Part shown: piece by piece, positions 11,731 through 18,647 of the stretch
How the letters are laid out: each line of letters begins with the position of its first letter
How positions within the stretch are numbered: the stretch's first letter is position 1
Source of the DNA: Zeimonas sp035303885
GTDB lineage: Bacteria; Pseudomonadota; Gammaproteobacteria; Burkholderiales; Burkholderiaceae_E
Assembly (NCBI GenBank): GCA_035303885.1
Contig: DATGRE010000271.1
Span: 1-23,665 of the forward strand
DNA: 23,665 nt
Direction: 5' to 3'
Notes under the pieces: model-generated
What the model was told of the DNA's origin: nothing
The model's database searches: none
Seen by the model: only the letters and a program-made list of their open reading frames with translations
Translations under genes and position numbers: made by a program

Positions 11731-12830
11731 TGCATTCCCGGCGTTTCGGCGGCGGCGGCGGCCCCTTGCAGCGGGCGCACGCGCTGGCCGGCGACCAGCA
11801 GGCCGGCGCCGGCGGTCACGATCCGGTCGCCGGCGACGATGCCGGCGACGACGCGCACGGCGTCGTCGAGCAGCCCGTCGGTGCGCACCTCGACGAGCTC
11901 GACGCGATCGTCCGCGCCCAGTCGCCACACGTGCGGCGTTCCGTCGCGCGAGTGCAGCGCGGACAGCGGCAGCTCGTAGGCCGGCTCCGTCTCGTTCTCC
12001 GCGCGGACCACCGCGCTCATGCCCAGCGCGATGCCCTCGGGCGCCTGCCCTTCGCTCGGTGCCAGGCGCATCGCGTAGGTGCGCGACGCGGGATCGGCGA
12101 GCGGGGACAGCTCGCGGATCTGCGCCTCGAAATCGTCCGCACCGAGCGCCGGAACGGTCGCACTCCACCGCGTCGCCGCGCGTGCGAGCCCGAGCGCGCG
12201 CTCGGGCACGTGCGCGAGCAGCTCGAATTCGCCGGCGCGCGCCACGCGCACGACCGGCTGACCGGCGGCCACCACCTGTCCCGCCTCGGCCTCGACGCCC
12301 GTCACGATGCCGGCGACGTCGGCGCGCAGCGTCTGGAAGGCGAGCTCGTTGTCGGCCTGCGCGAGCGCGGCGCGCGCCGCGCGCACGCGGGCGTCGGCGG
12401 CATCGGCCGCCGCCTGCTGGCGATCGAGCTGCGCGCGGCTCACGTAGCGCTGCGCGTGCAGCTCGCGCACGCGCTCGAGCTCGGCGTGCGCCAGGCGCGC
12501 CTCGGTCTGCGCCGCGTCCAGCTGCGAGCGCGCCGCGCTGCGTGCGGGCGCGCGGTCCTGCGGGTCGAGGCGCGCGAGCAGCTGGCCGGGGCGCACCGGC
12601 TGGCCGATCTCGACCGCCCGCTCGACGATCTTGCCGCCGACACGGAAGCCGTAGCGCGTCTCGATCCTGGGTCGGATCTCCGCCGGCAGCGTGAGCGACG
12701 TCCGCGCCCGCCGCTCGGCGACGGTGACGACGCGCACGGGTCGTATCGCCTCCTCGCGTACGGGCTGGGGCCGCCCGCACCCGGCGAGCGGCAACAGCGC
12801 GACGACGATCAGCAGCGAGCGGCGGTCCAT
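11727..12830 (-). CDS. RND efflux periplasmic adaptor (membrane fusion lipoprotein)
   Basis: The 367-residue protein starts with a lipoprotein signal peptide, MDRRSLLIVV then LPLAGC, with lipidated Cys18. Next come a biotinyl/lipoyl-like half-motif (GGKIVERAVEIGQPVRPGQLL, about 65-85), an Ala/Arg/Gln-rich coiled-coil hairpin (about 95-165) and the second lipoyl half (GIVTGVEAEAGQVV, about 174-187). Beta-barrel and membrane-proximal domains complete it. Such adaptors join the RND pump to an outer-membrane channel. The frame is open up to 12971, but I chose the ATG at 12828-12830 because the lipoprotein signal begins there and the upstream part overlaps the promoter. The ribosome-binding site is poor. 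It overlaps the transporter gene by 4 nt. A palindromic operator at its promoter suggests repressor control. Confidence 0.9.
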   Translation of the reverse strand: MDRRSLLIVVALLPLAGCGRPQPVREEAIRPVRVVTVAERRARTSLTLPAEIRPRIETRYGFRVGGKIVERAVEIGQPVRPGQLLARLDPQDRAPARSAARSQLDAAQTEARLAHAELERVRELHAQRYVSRAQLDRQQAAADAADARVRAARAALAQADNELAFQTLRADVAGIVTGVEAEAGQVVAAGQPVVRVARAGEFELLAHVPERALGLARAATRWSATVPALGADDFEAQIRELSPLADPASRTYAMRLAPSEGQAPEGIALGMSAVVRAENETEPAYELPLSALHSRDGTPHVWRLGADDRVELVEVRTDGLLDDAVRVVAGIVAGDRIVTAGAGLLVAGQRVRPLQGAAAAAETPGMQ

Positions 12831-12888
12831 CGGCGAAAGGCGGGAGAGGTTTCGGAGTGCGAGCGGCGCGCGTGCCGGATGGAGAATA

Positions 12889-12906
12889 AATGACGCACTG
12901 GTCATT
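12889..12906. promoter_or_regulatory. Palindromic operator, TetR-family type, at the RND promoter
   Basis: The top strand reads AATGAC GCACTG GTCATT: 6-bp perfect arms around a 6-nt centre. It abuts the -10 box at 12907-12912 and covers the expected start near 12900, an ideal place for a repressor. TetR-family repressors of RND pumps commonly use such short palindromes; the identity of the regulator is inferred, and no regulator gene is adjacent. Confidence 0.6.
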
Positions 12907-12935
12907 AATTTACATCGACCTCGAGAGCGCGTCAA
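12907..12935 (-). promoter_or_regulatory. Sigma70-type promoter of the RND operon
   Basis: The minus strand has TTGACG (12930-12935, 5 of 6 matches), a 17-nt spacer and TAAATT (12907-12912, 4 of 6). The start should be near 12900, leaving a leader of about 70 nt to the adaptor ATG. The AT-rich patch stands out in very GC-rich DNA. Confidence 0.65.
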
Positions 12936-12974
12936 CGACGACGTCCGGAATGTGGCCGGGATGCATCGCACGCC

Positions 12975-12980
12975 TACAAT
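12975..12980 (+). promoter_or_regulatory. -10 box of the hpnCDE promoter
   Basis: TACAAT (5 of 6 matches) ends 8 nt before the hpnC ATG at 12989, so transcription should begin at about 12987 and the mRNA would be leaderless or carry 1-2 leader nucleotides. No good -35 hexamer is visible. No ribosome-binding site precedes the ATG. Confidence 0.55.
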
Positions 12981-12988
12981 GCGCGGCG

Positions 12989-13858
12989 ATGAACGCCGTC
13001 CTCGCCCGCCCGCTCACCTCGAGCGACCACTACGAGAACTTCCCGGTCGCGTCGCTGCTCGTTCCGGCCCGCCTGCGGCCGGCGATCGTCGCGCTCTACC
13101 GATTCGCGCGTCATGCCGACGATCTGGCCGACGAAGGCGACGCGGGTGCGCCCGAGCGGCTCGCGGCGCTCGATGCGCTCGGCAGCGAGCTGCGCGGCGA
13201 ACGGCCCGACTCGGCCGTCGTCGCGCGCCTTCGCCCGCATTGGCAGGCGCATGCCCTGCCCTACGAGCCGCTGCACGCGCTGCTGTCGGCCTTCGCGCAG
13301 GATGCGGCGGCGACGGATGCGCCTTCGGGGCTGCGCCACCCCGACCGTGCCCATCTGCTCGATTACTGCGCACGCTCGGCCAACCCGATCGGCGAGCTGA
13401 TCCTGCGCCTGTTCGGCGCATGGAACGAGCACACGCGGGTGCACTCGGACGCGATCTGCAGCGCGCTGCAGCTGCTGAACTTCGTGCAGGACCTCGCGAT
13501 CGACTGGCGGCGCCGGCGGCTCTACGTACCGCTCGACGAACTGCGCGCCGCCGGGCTGGACGAAGGCGACGTGGCGCGCGCGGTCGACACGGGACGCGTC
13601 GACGCCCGGCTCGCCGCGCTGCTCGCGCGGCAGACCGAGGCCGCCACCGGACTGCTGCGCAGCGGCAGCGCGCTGGTGCGCCACGTGCCCTGGAGGCTGG
13701 CGCTCGAGTTGCGCGCGATCGTCGGCGGGGGCCTGCGGATCGCCGAGCGGCTGCGCGCGAACGGCTACGATCCGATCGCCGCCCGGCCCACGCTCGGCTG
13801 GCGCGATGCGCCGGCGCTCGCGCGACTCGCCCTCGCCGCTCCGTCCGCCCCGCGATGA
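12989..13858 (+). CDS. hpnC: Hydroxysqualene synthase HpnC (squalene/phytoene synthase family)
   Basis: The 289-residue protein carries the two aspartate-rich motifs of head-to-head prenyl synthases: ARHADDLADE (40-49) and QDLAIDWRRRRLYVP (167-181), which bind diphosphate through magnesium. In the HpnCDE route known from Zymomonas and Rhodopseudomonas work, HpnD makes presqualene diphosphate, HpnC converts it to hydroxysqualene and HpnE reduces that to squalene. HpnC is assigned by being first of two consecutive synthase paralogues and by the Asp-Leu-Ala second motif. An in-frame ATG at 12890 was rejected because that stretch contains the RND operator and the TACAAT box. The ATG at 12989 gives the usual N-terminus. 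The stop overlaps hpnD by 4 nt (ATGA). Confidence 0.9.
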   Translation: MNAVLARPLTSSDHYENFPVASLLVPARLRPAIVALYRFARHADDLADEGDAGAPERLAALDALGSELRGERPDSAVVARLRPHWQAHALPYEPLHALLSAFAQDAAATDAPSGLRHPDRAHLLDYCARSANPIGELILRLFGAWNEHTRVHSDAICSALQLLNFVQDLAIDWRRRRLYVPLDELRAAGLDEGDVARAVDTGRVDARLAALLARQTEAATGLLRSGSALVRHVPWRLALELRAIVGGGLRIAERLRANGYDPIAARPTLGWRDAPALARLALAAPSAPR

Positions 13859-14712
13859 CGCCCGACGAGTACTGCCGCGATCGTGCCGCGCGCAGCGGAT
13901 CGAGCTTCTACTACAGCTTCGGGTTCCTGCCCGCCGACCGCCGACGCGCGATCACCGCGCTCTACGCGTTCTGCCGCGAGGTCGACGACGTCGTCGACGA
14001 ATCGACCGACGCGATGCTCGCGCGTACGCGACTGGACTGGTGGCGCGACGAGGTCGAGCGACTGTACGAGGGCCGGCCGCAGCACCCGGTCACGCGGGCG
14101 CTCGCCCCGCATCTGCAGACGTGCTCGATCGAGCGCGCGCGGCTGCTCGAGATCGTCGACGGCATGCAAATGGACCTCGAGCAGGACCGCTACCTCGATT
14201 TCGAAGGCCTGCGCCTGTACTGCCATCGCGTCGCCGGCGTCGTCGGCGTGCTGGCCGCGCGGATCTTCGGCGCCCGTCGCGAATCGACGATGCGCTACGC
14301 GGAGGAGCTCGGGCTCGCGCTGCAGCTGACGAACATCATCCGCGACGTCGGCGAGGACGCCCGCCGCAAGCGCGTCTACCTGCCGATCGAGGACCTGCAG
14401 CGCTTCGACGTGGCGCTCCACGAGATACTCGCGATCCGCCCGAGCGAGCGCTTCGTCGAGCTGATGCGTTTCCAGGCCGCGCGCGCCCGCGAAACCTACG
14501 CACGGGCGCTCTCGCTGCTCGAGCCCGACGAGCGGCCCGCCCAGCGGCCCGGCCTGATGATGGCGGCGATCTACTTCACGCTGCTCGACGAGATCGAACG
14601 CGACGGCTTTCGCGTGCTGACGCATCGCACGTCGCTCACGCCACTGCGCAAGCTCTGGATCGCATGGCGGACCTGGACCTTCGGGGCGCCGCGCTTCGCG
14701 GCGACACGGTGA
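13855..14712 (+). CDS. hpnD: Presqualene diphosphate synthase HpnD
   Basis: The 285-residue protein is the second squalene/phytoene synthase paralogue. It shows FYYSFGFLP (18-26), the first aspartate motif VDDVVDE (43-49) and the second motif RDVGEDARRKRVYLP (163-177), with Asp164 and Asp168 as metal ligands. HpnD condenses two farnesyl diphosphates into presqualene diphosphate, the first step towards squalene. The YxxxD/RDVGED pattern is typical of HpnD. The ATG at 13855 overlaps the hpnC stop and its own stop overlaps the hpnE GTG, so the three proteins are probably made in a fixed ratio by translational coupling. A phytoene synthase role is possible by homology alone but unlikely beside hpnC and hpnE. 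Confidence 0.92.
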   Translation: MTPDEYCRDRAARSGSSFYYSFGFLPADRRRAITALYAFCREVDDVVDESTDAMLARTRLDWWRDEVERLYEGRPQHPVTRALAPHLQTCSIERARLLEIVDGMQMDLEQDRYLDFEGLRLYCHRVAGVVGVLAARIFGARRESTMRYAEELGLALQLTNIIRDVGEDARRKRVYLPIEDLQRFDVALHEILAIRPSERFVELMRFQAARARETYARALSLLEPDERPAQRPGLMMAAIYFTLLDEIERDGFRVLTHRTSLTPLRKLWIAWRTWTFGAPRFAATR

Positions 14713-16040
14713 ACACGCTCGCCGTGGTCGGCGCCGGCTGGGCCGGGCTGTCGACCGCAGTGCACGCAGCGCGCGCCGGCCTTCGGGTGCATCTCGTCGA
14801 GCGCGCGCCCTTCGGGGGCGGGCGTGCGCGCGAGGCACGGATCGACTTCGGCGCAGGGCCGGTCGCGGTCGACGCCGGCCAGCACCTGCTGATGGGCGCC
14901 TACCGCGAGTGCCTGCGGCTGGCGGCGATCGCGCACGGCGCGGCCGCGCCGCCTCTTCGGCGCACCGCGCTCGCGCTGCGCGACACCGCCGGACTGCGGC
15001 TCGAGGCGCGTGCCCGCCGCGCTCCGTGGCACCTGCTCGGCGCGCTGGCGGGCGCGCGCGGGCTGTCGCTGCGCGAGCGATGGGCGGCGCTGCGCCTGGT
15101 CGCCGCATTGCGCGCCCGCGGCTGGCGCACGCCCGCCGGCGAGACGGTTTCGGCACTGCTGGCACGCCACCGGCAGCCGCGCACGCTCGTCGAGCGGCTG
15201 TGGTCTCCGCTGTGCATCGGTGCGATGAACACCGCACCCGAGAGCGCCTGCGCGGGAGCCTTCGCGGCGGTGCTGCGCGACACGCTGGGCGCCGAGCGCG
15301 CGGCGAGCGATTTCGTGCTTCCGGAAACGACGCTCGACGCCGCGATCACCCGCCCCGCGCTCGGTTGGCTGCGTGCGCACGGCGGCGCCGTCTCGTTCGG
15401 CACGAACGTGCGCGCCGTTCGGCGCGCCGGCCCGCATTGGCGCATCGAGACCGCCGGCGCGACGCTCGAGGCGTCGCAGCTCGTTGTCGCCACGCCCCCG
15501 GCCGACGCCGCGCGCCTGCTCGAGCCGCTCGATCCGCGCGCGCAGGCCCTCGCGCGCTTCACCTACGAGCCGATCGCCACCGTGCTGCTCGAATGGCCGC
15601 GCGACGCGCTGCTGCCGTTGCCGGACTGGACGCTGCTGCACGACGACGGGCGACGCGCGTGGGGGCAGTGGCTGTTCGATCGGGGCTGCATCGGCGCGCA
15701 TCGCATCGCCGCCGTCGTCGTCAGCGCCGCCTCGCGCCTGGGTGCGACGACGCGCGAAGCACTCGGCGAGGCGGTCGCGCACCAGGTGGCGCGCCAGCTC
15801 GAGCTGCCGCTGCCGCGCGCGCACCGCACGGTGATCGAAAGGCGCGCGACGATCCGCTGCACGCCCGATCGGCCGCGCATCGCCTGCGACGCATTCGCCG
15901 ACGCGCTGCCCGGCCTGTGGCTGGCCGGCGACTACGTCGACGACGAATACCCGGCGACGCTCGAGACCGCGGTGCGCAGCGGGCGGCGCGCGGCCGAACG
16001 AGTGCGGGCGGCTCAGCCCCAGGCCGCCTCGAGCGCCTGA
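14709..16040 (+). CDS. hpnE: Hydroxysqualene dehydroxylase HpnE (FAD-dependent, amine-oxidase fold)
   Basis: The 443-residue protein opens with a Rossmann FAD-binding motif, VVGAGWAGLS (6-15), with the ribose-binding Glu31 at the end of the second strand. Near the C-terminus it has the matching FAD signature GLWLAGDYVDDEYPATLE (about 402-419). HpnE removes the hydroxyl of hydroxysqualene to give squalene. The start is GTG at 14709-14711, overlapping the hpnD stop as GTGA. The family is related to phytoene desaturases, but the operon with two synthases points to HpnE. The last 28 nt overlap the end of convergent radA. No squalene-hopene cyclase gene follows, so the cyclisation step must be encoded elsewhere. 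Confidence 0.9.
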   Translation: MNTLAVVGAGWAGLSTAVHAARAGLRVHLVERAPFGGGRAREARIDFGAGPVAVDAGQHLLMGAYRECLRLAAIAHGAAAPPLRRTALALRDTAGLRLEARARRAPWHLLGALAGARGLSLRERWAALRLVAALRARGWRTPAGETVSALLARHRQPRTLVERLWSPLCIGAMNTAPESACAGAFAAVLRDTLGAERAASDFVLPETTLDAAITRPALGWLRAHGGAVSFGTNVRAVRRAGPHWRIETAGATLEASQLVVATPPADAARLLEPLDPRAQALARFTYEPIATVLLEWPRDALLPLPDWTLLHDDGRRAWGQWLFDRGCIGAHRIAAVVVSAASRLGATTREALGEAVAHQVARQLELPLPRAHRTVIERRATIRCTPDRPRIACDAFADALPGLWLAGDYVDDEYPATLETAVRSGRRAAERVRAAQPQAASSA

Positions 16041-17371
16041 TCGACGCGGTCGAGCGCGACCGCCTCGATTCCCTCGATCGGCCGGCGCGGCGCGTTCCCG
16101 CGCGGAACGAGCACGCGGGAGAAACCGAGCTTCGCCGCCTCGCGCAGGCGCTCCTGCCCGCGCGGGGCGGGCCGGATCTCGCCGGCGAGGCCGACCTCGC
16201 CGAAGGCCGCGACCCCTCGCGGCAACGGGCGATTCTTCAGCGACGAGACGATCGCCAGCAGCACGGCGAGATCGGCGGCGGGCTCGGACACGCGCACGCC
16301 GCCGACCGCGTTGACGAAGACGTCCTGATCGTAGCAGGCGATGCCGGCATGCCGGTGCAGCACGGCGAGCAGCATCGCGAGCCGGTTGTGCTCGAGTCCC
16401 ACCGAAAGGCGACGCGGATTCGGCACGTGCGCGGTGTCGACGAGCGCCTGGATCTCCACCAGCAACGGGCGCGTGCCCTCCTGCGTGACGTTCACGCACG
16501 AGCCCGGCACGCCGGTGGCGTGCGTCGACAGGAACAGCGCCGACGGATTCGCCACCCCGCGCAGCCCGCGGTCGGTCATCGCGAACACGCCGAGCTCGTT
16601 CACCGCGCCGAAGCGGTTCTTGAAGGCGCGCACGAGGCGATACGACGAATGGGAATCGCCCTCGAAATACAGGACGGTGTCGACCATGTGCTCGAGCACG
16701 CGCGGCCCGGCGAGCGTGCCCTCCTTGGTCACGTGGCCGATCATCACGACGGCGACGCCGAGCTGCTTCGACAGCCTCGTGAGCTGCGCCGCGCACTCGC
16801 GCACCTGCGCCACCGAGCCGGGCACCGACTGCAGCTGCGACGAATACAACGTCTGGATCGAGTCGATCACGACGACCGCCGGCCGCCGCGATTCGATCGC
16901 GGCGACGATGCGCTCGAGCTCGATCTCCGCCATCAGCGGCATGCGCGCCGACTCGGCGCCCATCCGGTGGGCACGCAGCGCGACCTGCGAGACCGACTCC
17001 TCGCCGCTCACGTAGAGCACTTCGCGCGCCGCGGACAGCGCGACGAGCGTCTGCAGCAACAGCGTCGACTTGCCGATGCCCGGGTCGCCGCCGATCAGCA
17101 CGACCGAGCCCTCGACGAGTCCGCCGCCGAGCACGCGGTCGAACTCGTCGATGCCGGTGGGAATGCGCGCGATCGAGACGACCGGAACCTCGTCCAGAGT
17201 CACGATCGGCTGCGACGGGGCGAGCGCCGGGAAGCGGCCCGGGCCCGAGCGCGCCTCTTCGACCGTCTCGACGAGCGTGTTCCAGACCGCGCAGTGCGGG
17301 CACTGCCCCTGCCATTTCGGGGCCGTGCCGCCGCACTCGCTGCAGACGTGCCGGGTGCGGACGCGCGCCAT
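16013..17371 (-). CDS. radA: DNA repair protein RadA (Sms)
   Basis: The 452-residue protein has every RadA domain. A four-cysteine zinc finger comprises Cys10, Cys13, Cys24 and Cys27. The RecA-like ATPase core has Walker A GDPGIGKS (95-102), Walker B VVVID (166-170) and the RadA-specific KNRFG motif (251-255). A Lon-protease-like C-terminal domain, probably non-proteolytic, follows. RadA is a hexameric DNA helicase that promotes branch migration in recombinational repair. Its ATG (17369-17371) shares one base with the alr stop codon, so the two genes are coupled. Its 3' end overlaps hpnE on the other strand by 28 bp, an unusual convergent arrangement that leaves no room for a terminator. Confidence 0.96.
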   Translation of the reverse strand: MARVRTRHVCSECGGTAPKWQGQCPHCAVWNTLVETVEEARSGPGRFPALAPSQPIVTLDEVPVVSIARIPTGIDEFDRVLGGGLVEGSVVLIGGDPGIGKSTLLLQTLVALSAAREVLYVSGEESVSQVALRAHRMGAESARMPLMAEIELERIVAAIESRRPAVVVIDSIQTLYSSQLQSVPGSVAQVRECAAQLTRLSKQLGVAVVMIGHVTKEGTLAGPRVLEHMVDTVLYFEGDSHSSYRLVRAFKNRFGAVNELGVFAMTDRGLRGVANPSALFLSTHATGVPGSCVNVTQEGTRPLLVEIQALVDTAHVPNPRRLSVGLEHNRLAMLLAVLHRHAGIACYDQDVFVNAVGGVRVSEPAADLAVLLAIVSSLKNRPLPRGVAAFGEVGLAGEIRPAPRGQERLREAAKLGFSRVLVPRGNAPRRPIEGIEAVALDRVDQALEAAWG

Positions 17372-18447
17372 CACGCGGCGTCGACGACGCGAAGCGGCAC
17401 GCGCGGCGCGAGCGCGCACAGCAGCTCGTAGCCGATCGTGCCCGACGCCTGTGCGACTTCGTCGACCGGCACCGTCGCCCCCCACAGCTCCACCCGCGAG
17501 CCGACACCGGCGCGTGGCACCGGCGTCAGGTCGACCGTCAGCATGTCCATCGCGACGCGACCCACGGTGTGCGTTCGCACGCCATCGACGGCGACCGGCG
17601 TTCCGGTCGGGGCGTGGCGCGGATAGCCGTCGGCGTAGCCGCAGGCGACGACGCCGATGCGCATCGGACGCTCGGCGCGGAAGGTCGACCCGTAGCCGAC
17701 CGCGTCGCCCGTCGCGAGCGACTGCACCGCGATCAGCGTCGACTCGAGCGTCATCGCGGCGCGCAGCCCGAACGAGCGGGCGCTGCGGTGCGCGAACGGC
17801 GTGGCGCCGTAGAGCAGGATGCCGGGCCGGATCGCGGCCCCGTGCGCGGCCGGCAGCGACAGCACGGCCGCCGAATTGGCCAGCGACCACGGCGCCGCCA
17901 GCCCGCGCGCCGCCTGCTCGAAGCGTCTCAGCGCGTCGTCGGCACCGCCGTCGCGGTCGGCATCGGCGAAATGCGTCATCAGCGTCGCCGAGCGCACGGC
18001 GGGCAGCGCGCGCAGCCGCTCGAAGGCCGGGCGAAACGCCGCCGCTTCGAAGCCGAGGCGGTTCATCCCGCTGTTCAGCTTGACGAACACGTCGAGCGCG
18101 GCGTCCGCGGGCAGCCGCTCGAGCCAGTCGATCTGCCGGGCTTCGTGCACGACCAGCGAGAGCCGCTGCGCGGCCGCCTGCGCGACGTCGGCCGCCTCGA
18201 AGGCGCCCTCGAGCATCAGGATCGGCCCCGTCCAGCCGAGCTCGCGCAGCCGCGCCGCACGGTCGAACTCGACCAGTGCCAGGCCGTCGGCCTCGGCGAA
18301 GCCGCGCAACACGTTCGCCAGTCCGTGCCCGTAGCCGTCGGCTTTCACGACCGCCCAGACGAAGCGTCCGGGCGCGTGCGCGCGCGCGACCGACAGGTTG
18401 TGGCGCAGCGCGGAGATCGAAACGGTGGCGAACGTCGGACGCGACAT
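17371..18447 (-). CDS. alr: Alanine racemase (PLP-dependent)
   Basis: The 358-residue protein is a fold-type III PLP enzyme that interconverts L- and D-alanine for peptidoglycan. The PLP lysine is Lys35 in VVKADGYGHG, and the second catalytic base is Tyr271 in CGYADGYPRH. KLNSGMNRLGF (123-133) and MDMLTVDL (300-307) are further family motifs. The frame is open 84 nt further upstream, but the ATG at 18445-18447 gives the standard N-terminus and lies just downstream of a TATAGT box. It overlaps radA by one base. It is divergent from lplT, sharing a 200-bp control region. DadX would be a catabolic alternative; no dadA is adjacent, so alr is preferred. Confidence 0.95.
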   Translation of the reverse strand: MSRPTFATVSISALRHNLSVARAHAPGRFVWAVVKADGYGHGLANVLRGFAEADGLALVEFDRAARLRELGWTGPILMLEGAFEAADVAQAAAQRLSLVVHEARQIDWLERLPADAALDVFVKLNSGMNRLGFEAAAFRPAFERLRALPAVRSATLMTHFADADRDGGADDALRRFEQAARGLAAPWSLANSAAVLSLPAAHGAAIRPGILLYGATPFAHRSARSFGLRAAMTLESTLIAVQSLATGDAVGYGSTFRAERPMRIGVVACGYADGYPRHAPTGTPVAVDGVRTHTVGRVAMDMLTVDLTPVPRAGVGSRVELWGATVPVDEVAQASGTIGYELLCALAPRVPLRVVDAA

Positions 18448-18469
18448 GGGGCGGCAAGCGTTGCCGGGC

Positions 18470-18475
18470 ACTATA
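18470..18475 (-). promoter_or_regulatory. -10 box of the alr-radA promoter
   Basis: The minus strand reads TATAGT (5 of 6 matches), 22 nt before the alr ATG; the leader would be about 15 nt. A small inverted repeat, CGGCAA/TTGCCG with a 3-nt centre (18452-18466), lies between this box and the ATG and might be a regulatory site. No -35 match is seen. Confidence 0.5.
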
Positions 18476-18530
18476 GCGCGCGCGGCGCCGCGCTCCGGAC
18501 TTTCCGCCTCGGCTGCGCCCCCCGCGAACA

Positions 18531-18539
18531 TGGTATAAA
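18531..18539 (+). promoter_or_regulatory. Extended -10 promoter of lplT
   Basis: The plus strand reads TGG TATAAA: a TGN extension directly before a 5-of-6 -10 hexamer, which can work without a -35 box. The expected start is near 18546, about 100 nt before the chosen lplT ATG. It is back to back with the alr promoter about 60 bp away. Confidence 0.6.
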
Positions 18540-18647
18540 CCGACCCGCGCTTTGCAACGGCATTTCGACCCGCCCCCGAGGCGCGTTTCCCGGGCGGCCG
18601 CCCGCTTCGCCACCGCGCGGCGATCCCTCTCGAACCATCCCTGGGCG

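Noticed and set aside
8608..11979. A 1123-codon plus-strand open frame
   Set aside because: It is antisense to the RND transporter, composed of His/Arg/Asp-rich low-complexity sequence, with no recognisable domain or start signals.
12440..12643. Small Arg/Ser-rich minus-strand frame inside the adaptor gene
   Set aside because: It is a shadow frame of the coiled-coil part of the adaptor gene with no start signals of its own.
8650..12780. A 1376-codon open frame that looks like an adaptor-transporter fusion
   Set aside because: Only the part from 11730 reads as an RND transporter; the upstream part is an out-of-frame reading of the adaptor gene with low-complexity Arg/Ala sequence. The true junction is a 4-nt overlap of two genes.
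12890..12988. An N-terminally longer HpnC starting at the ATG at 12890
   Set aside because: The extra stretch contains the RND promoter, its operator and the hpnC -10 box, and does not resemble the family N-terminus.
14571..17507. A 978-codon minus-strand open frame covering hpnE and radA
   Set aside because: The sequence is Arg-rich and lacks domains; it overlaps the well-supported hpnE (opposite strand) and radA (same strand, another frame).
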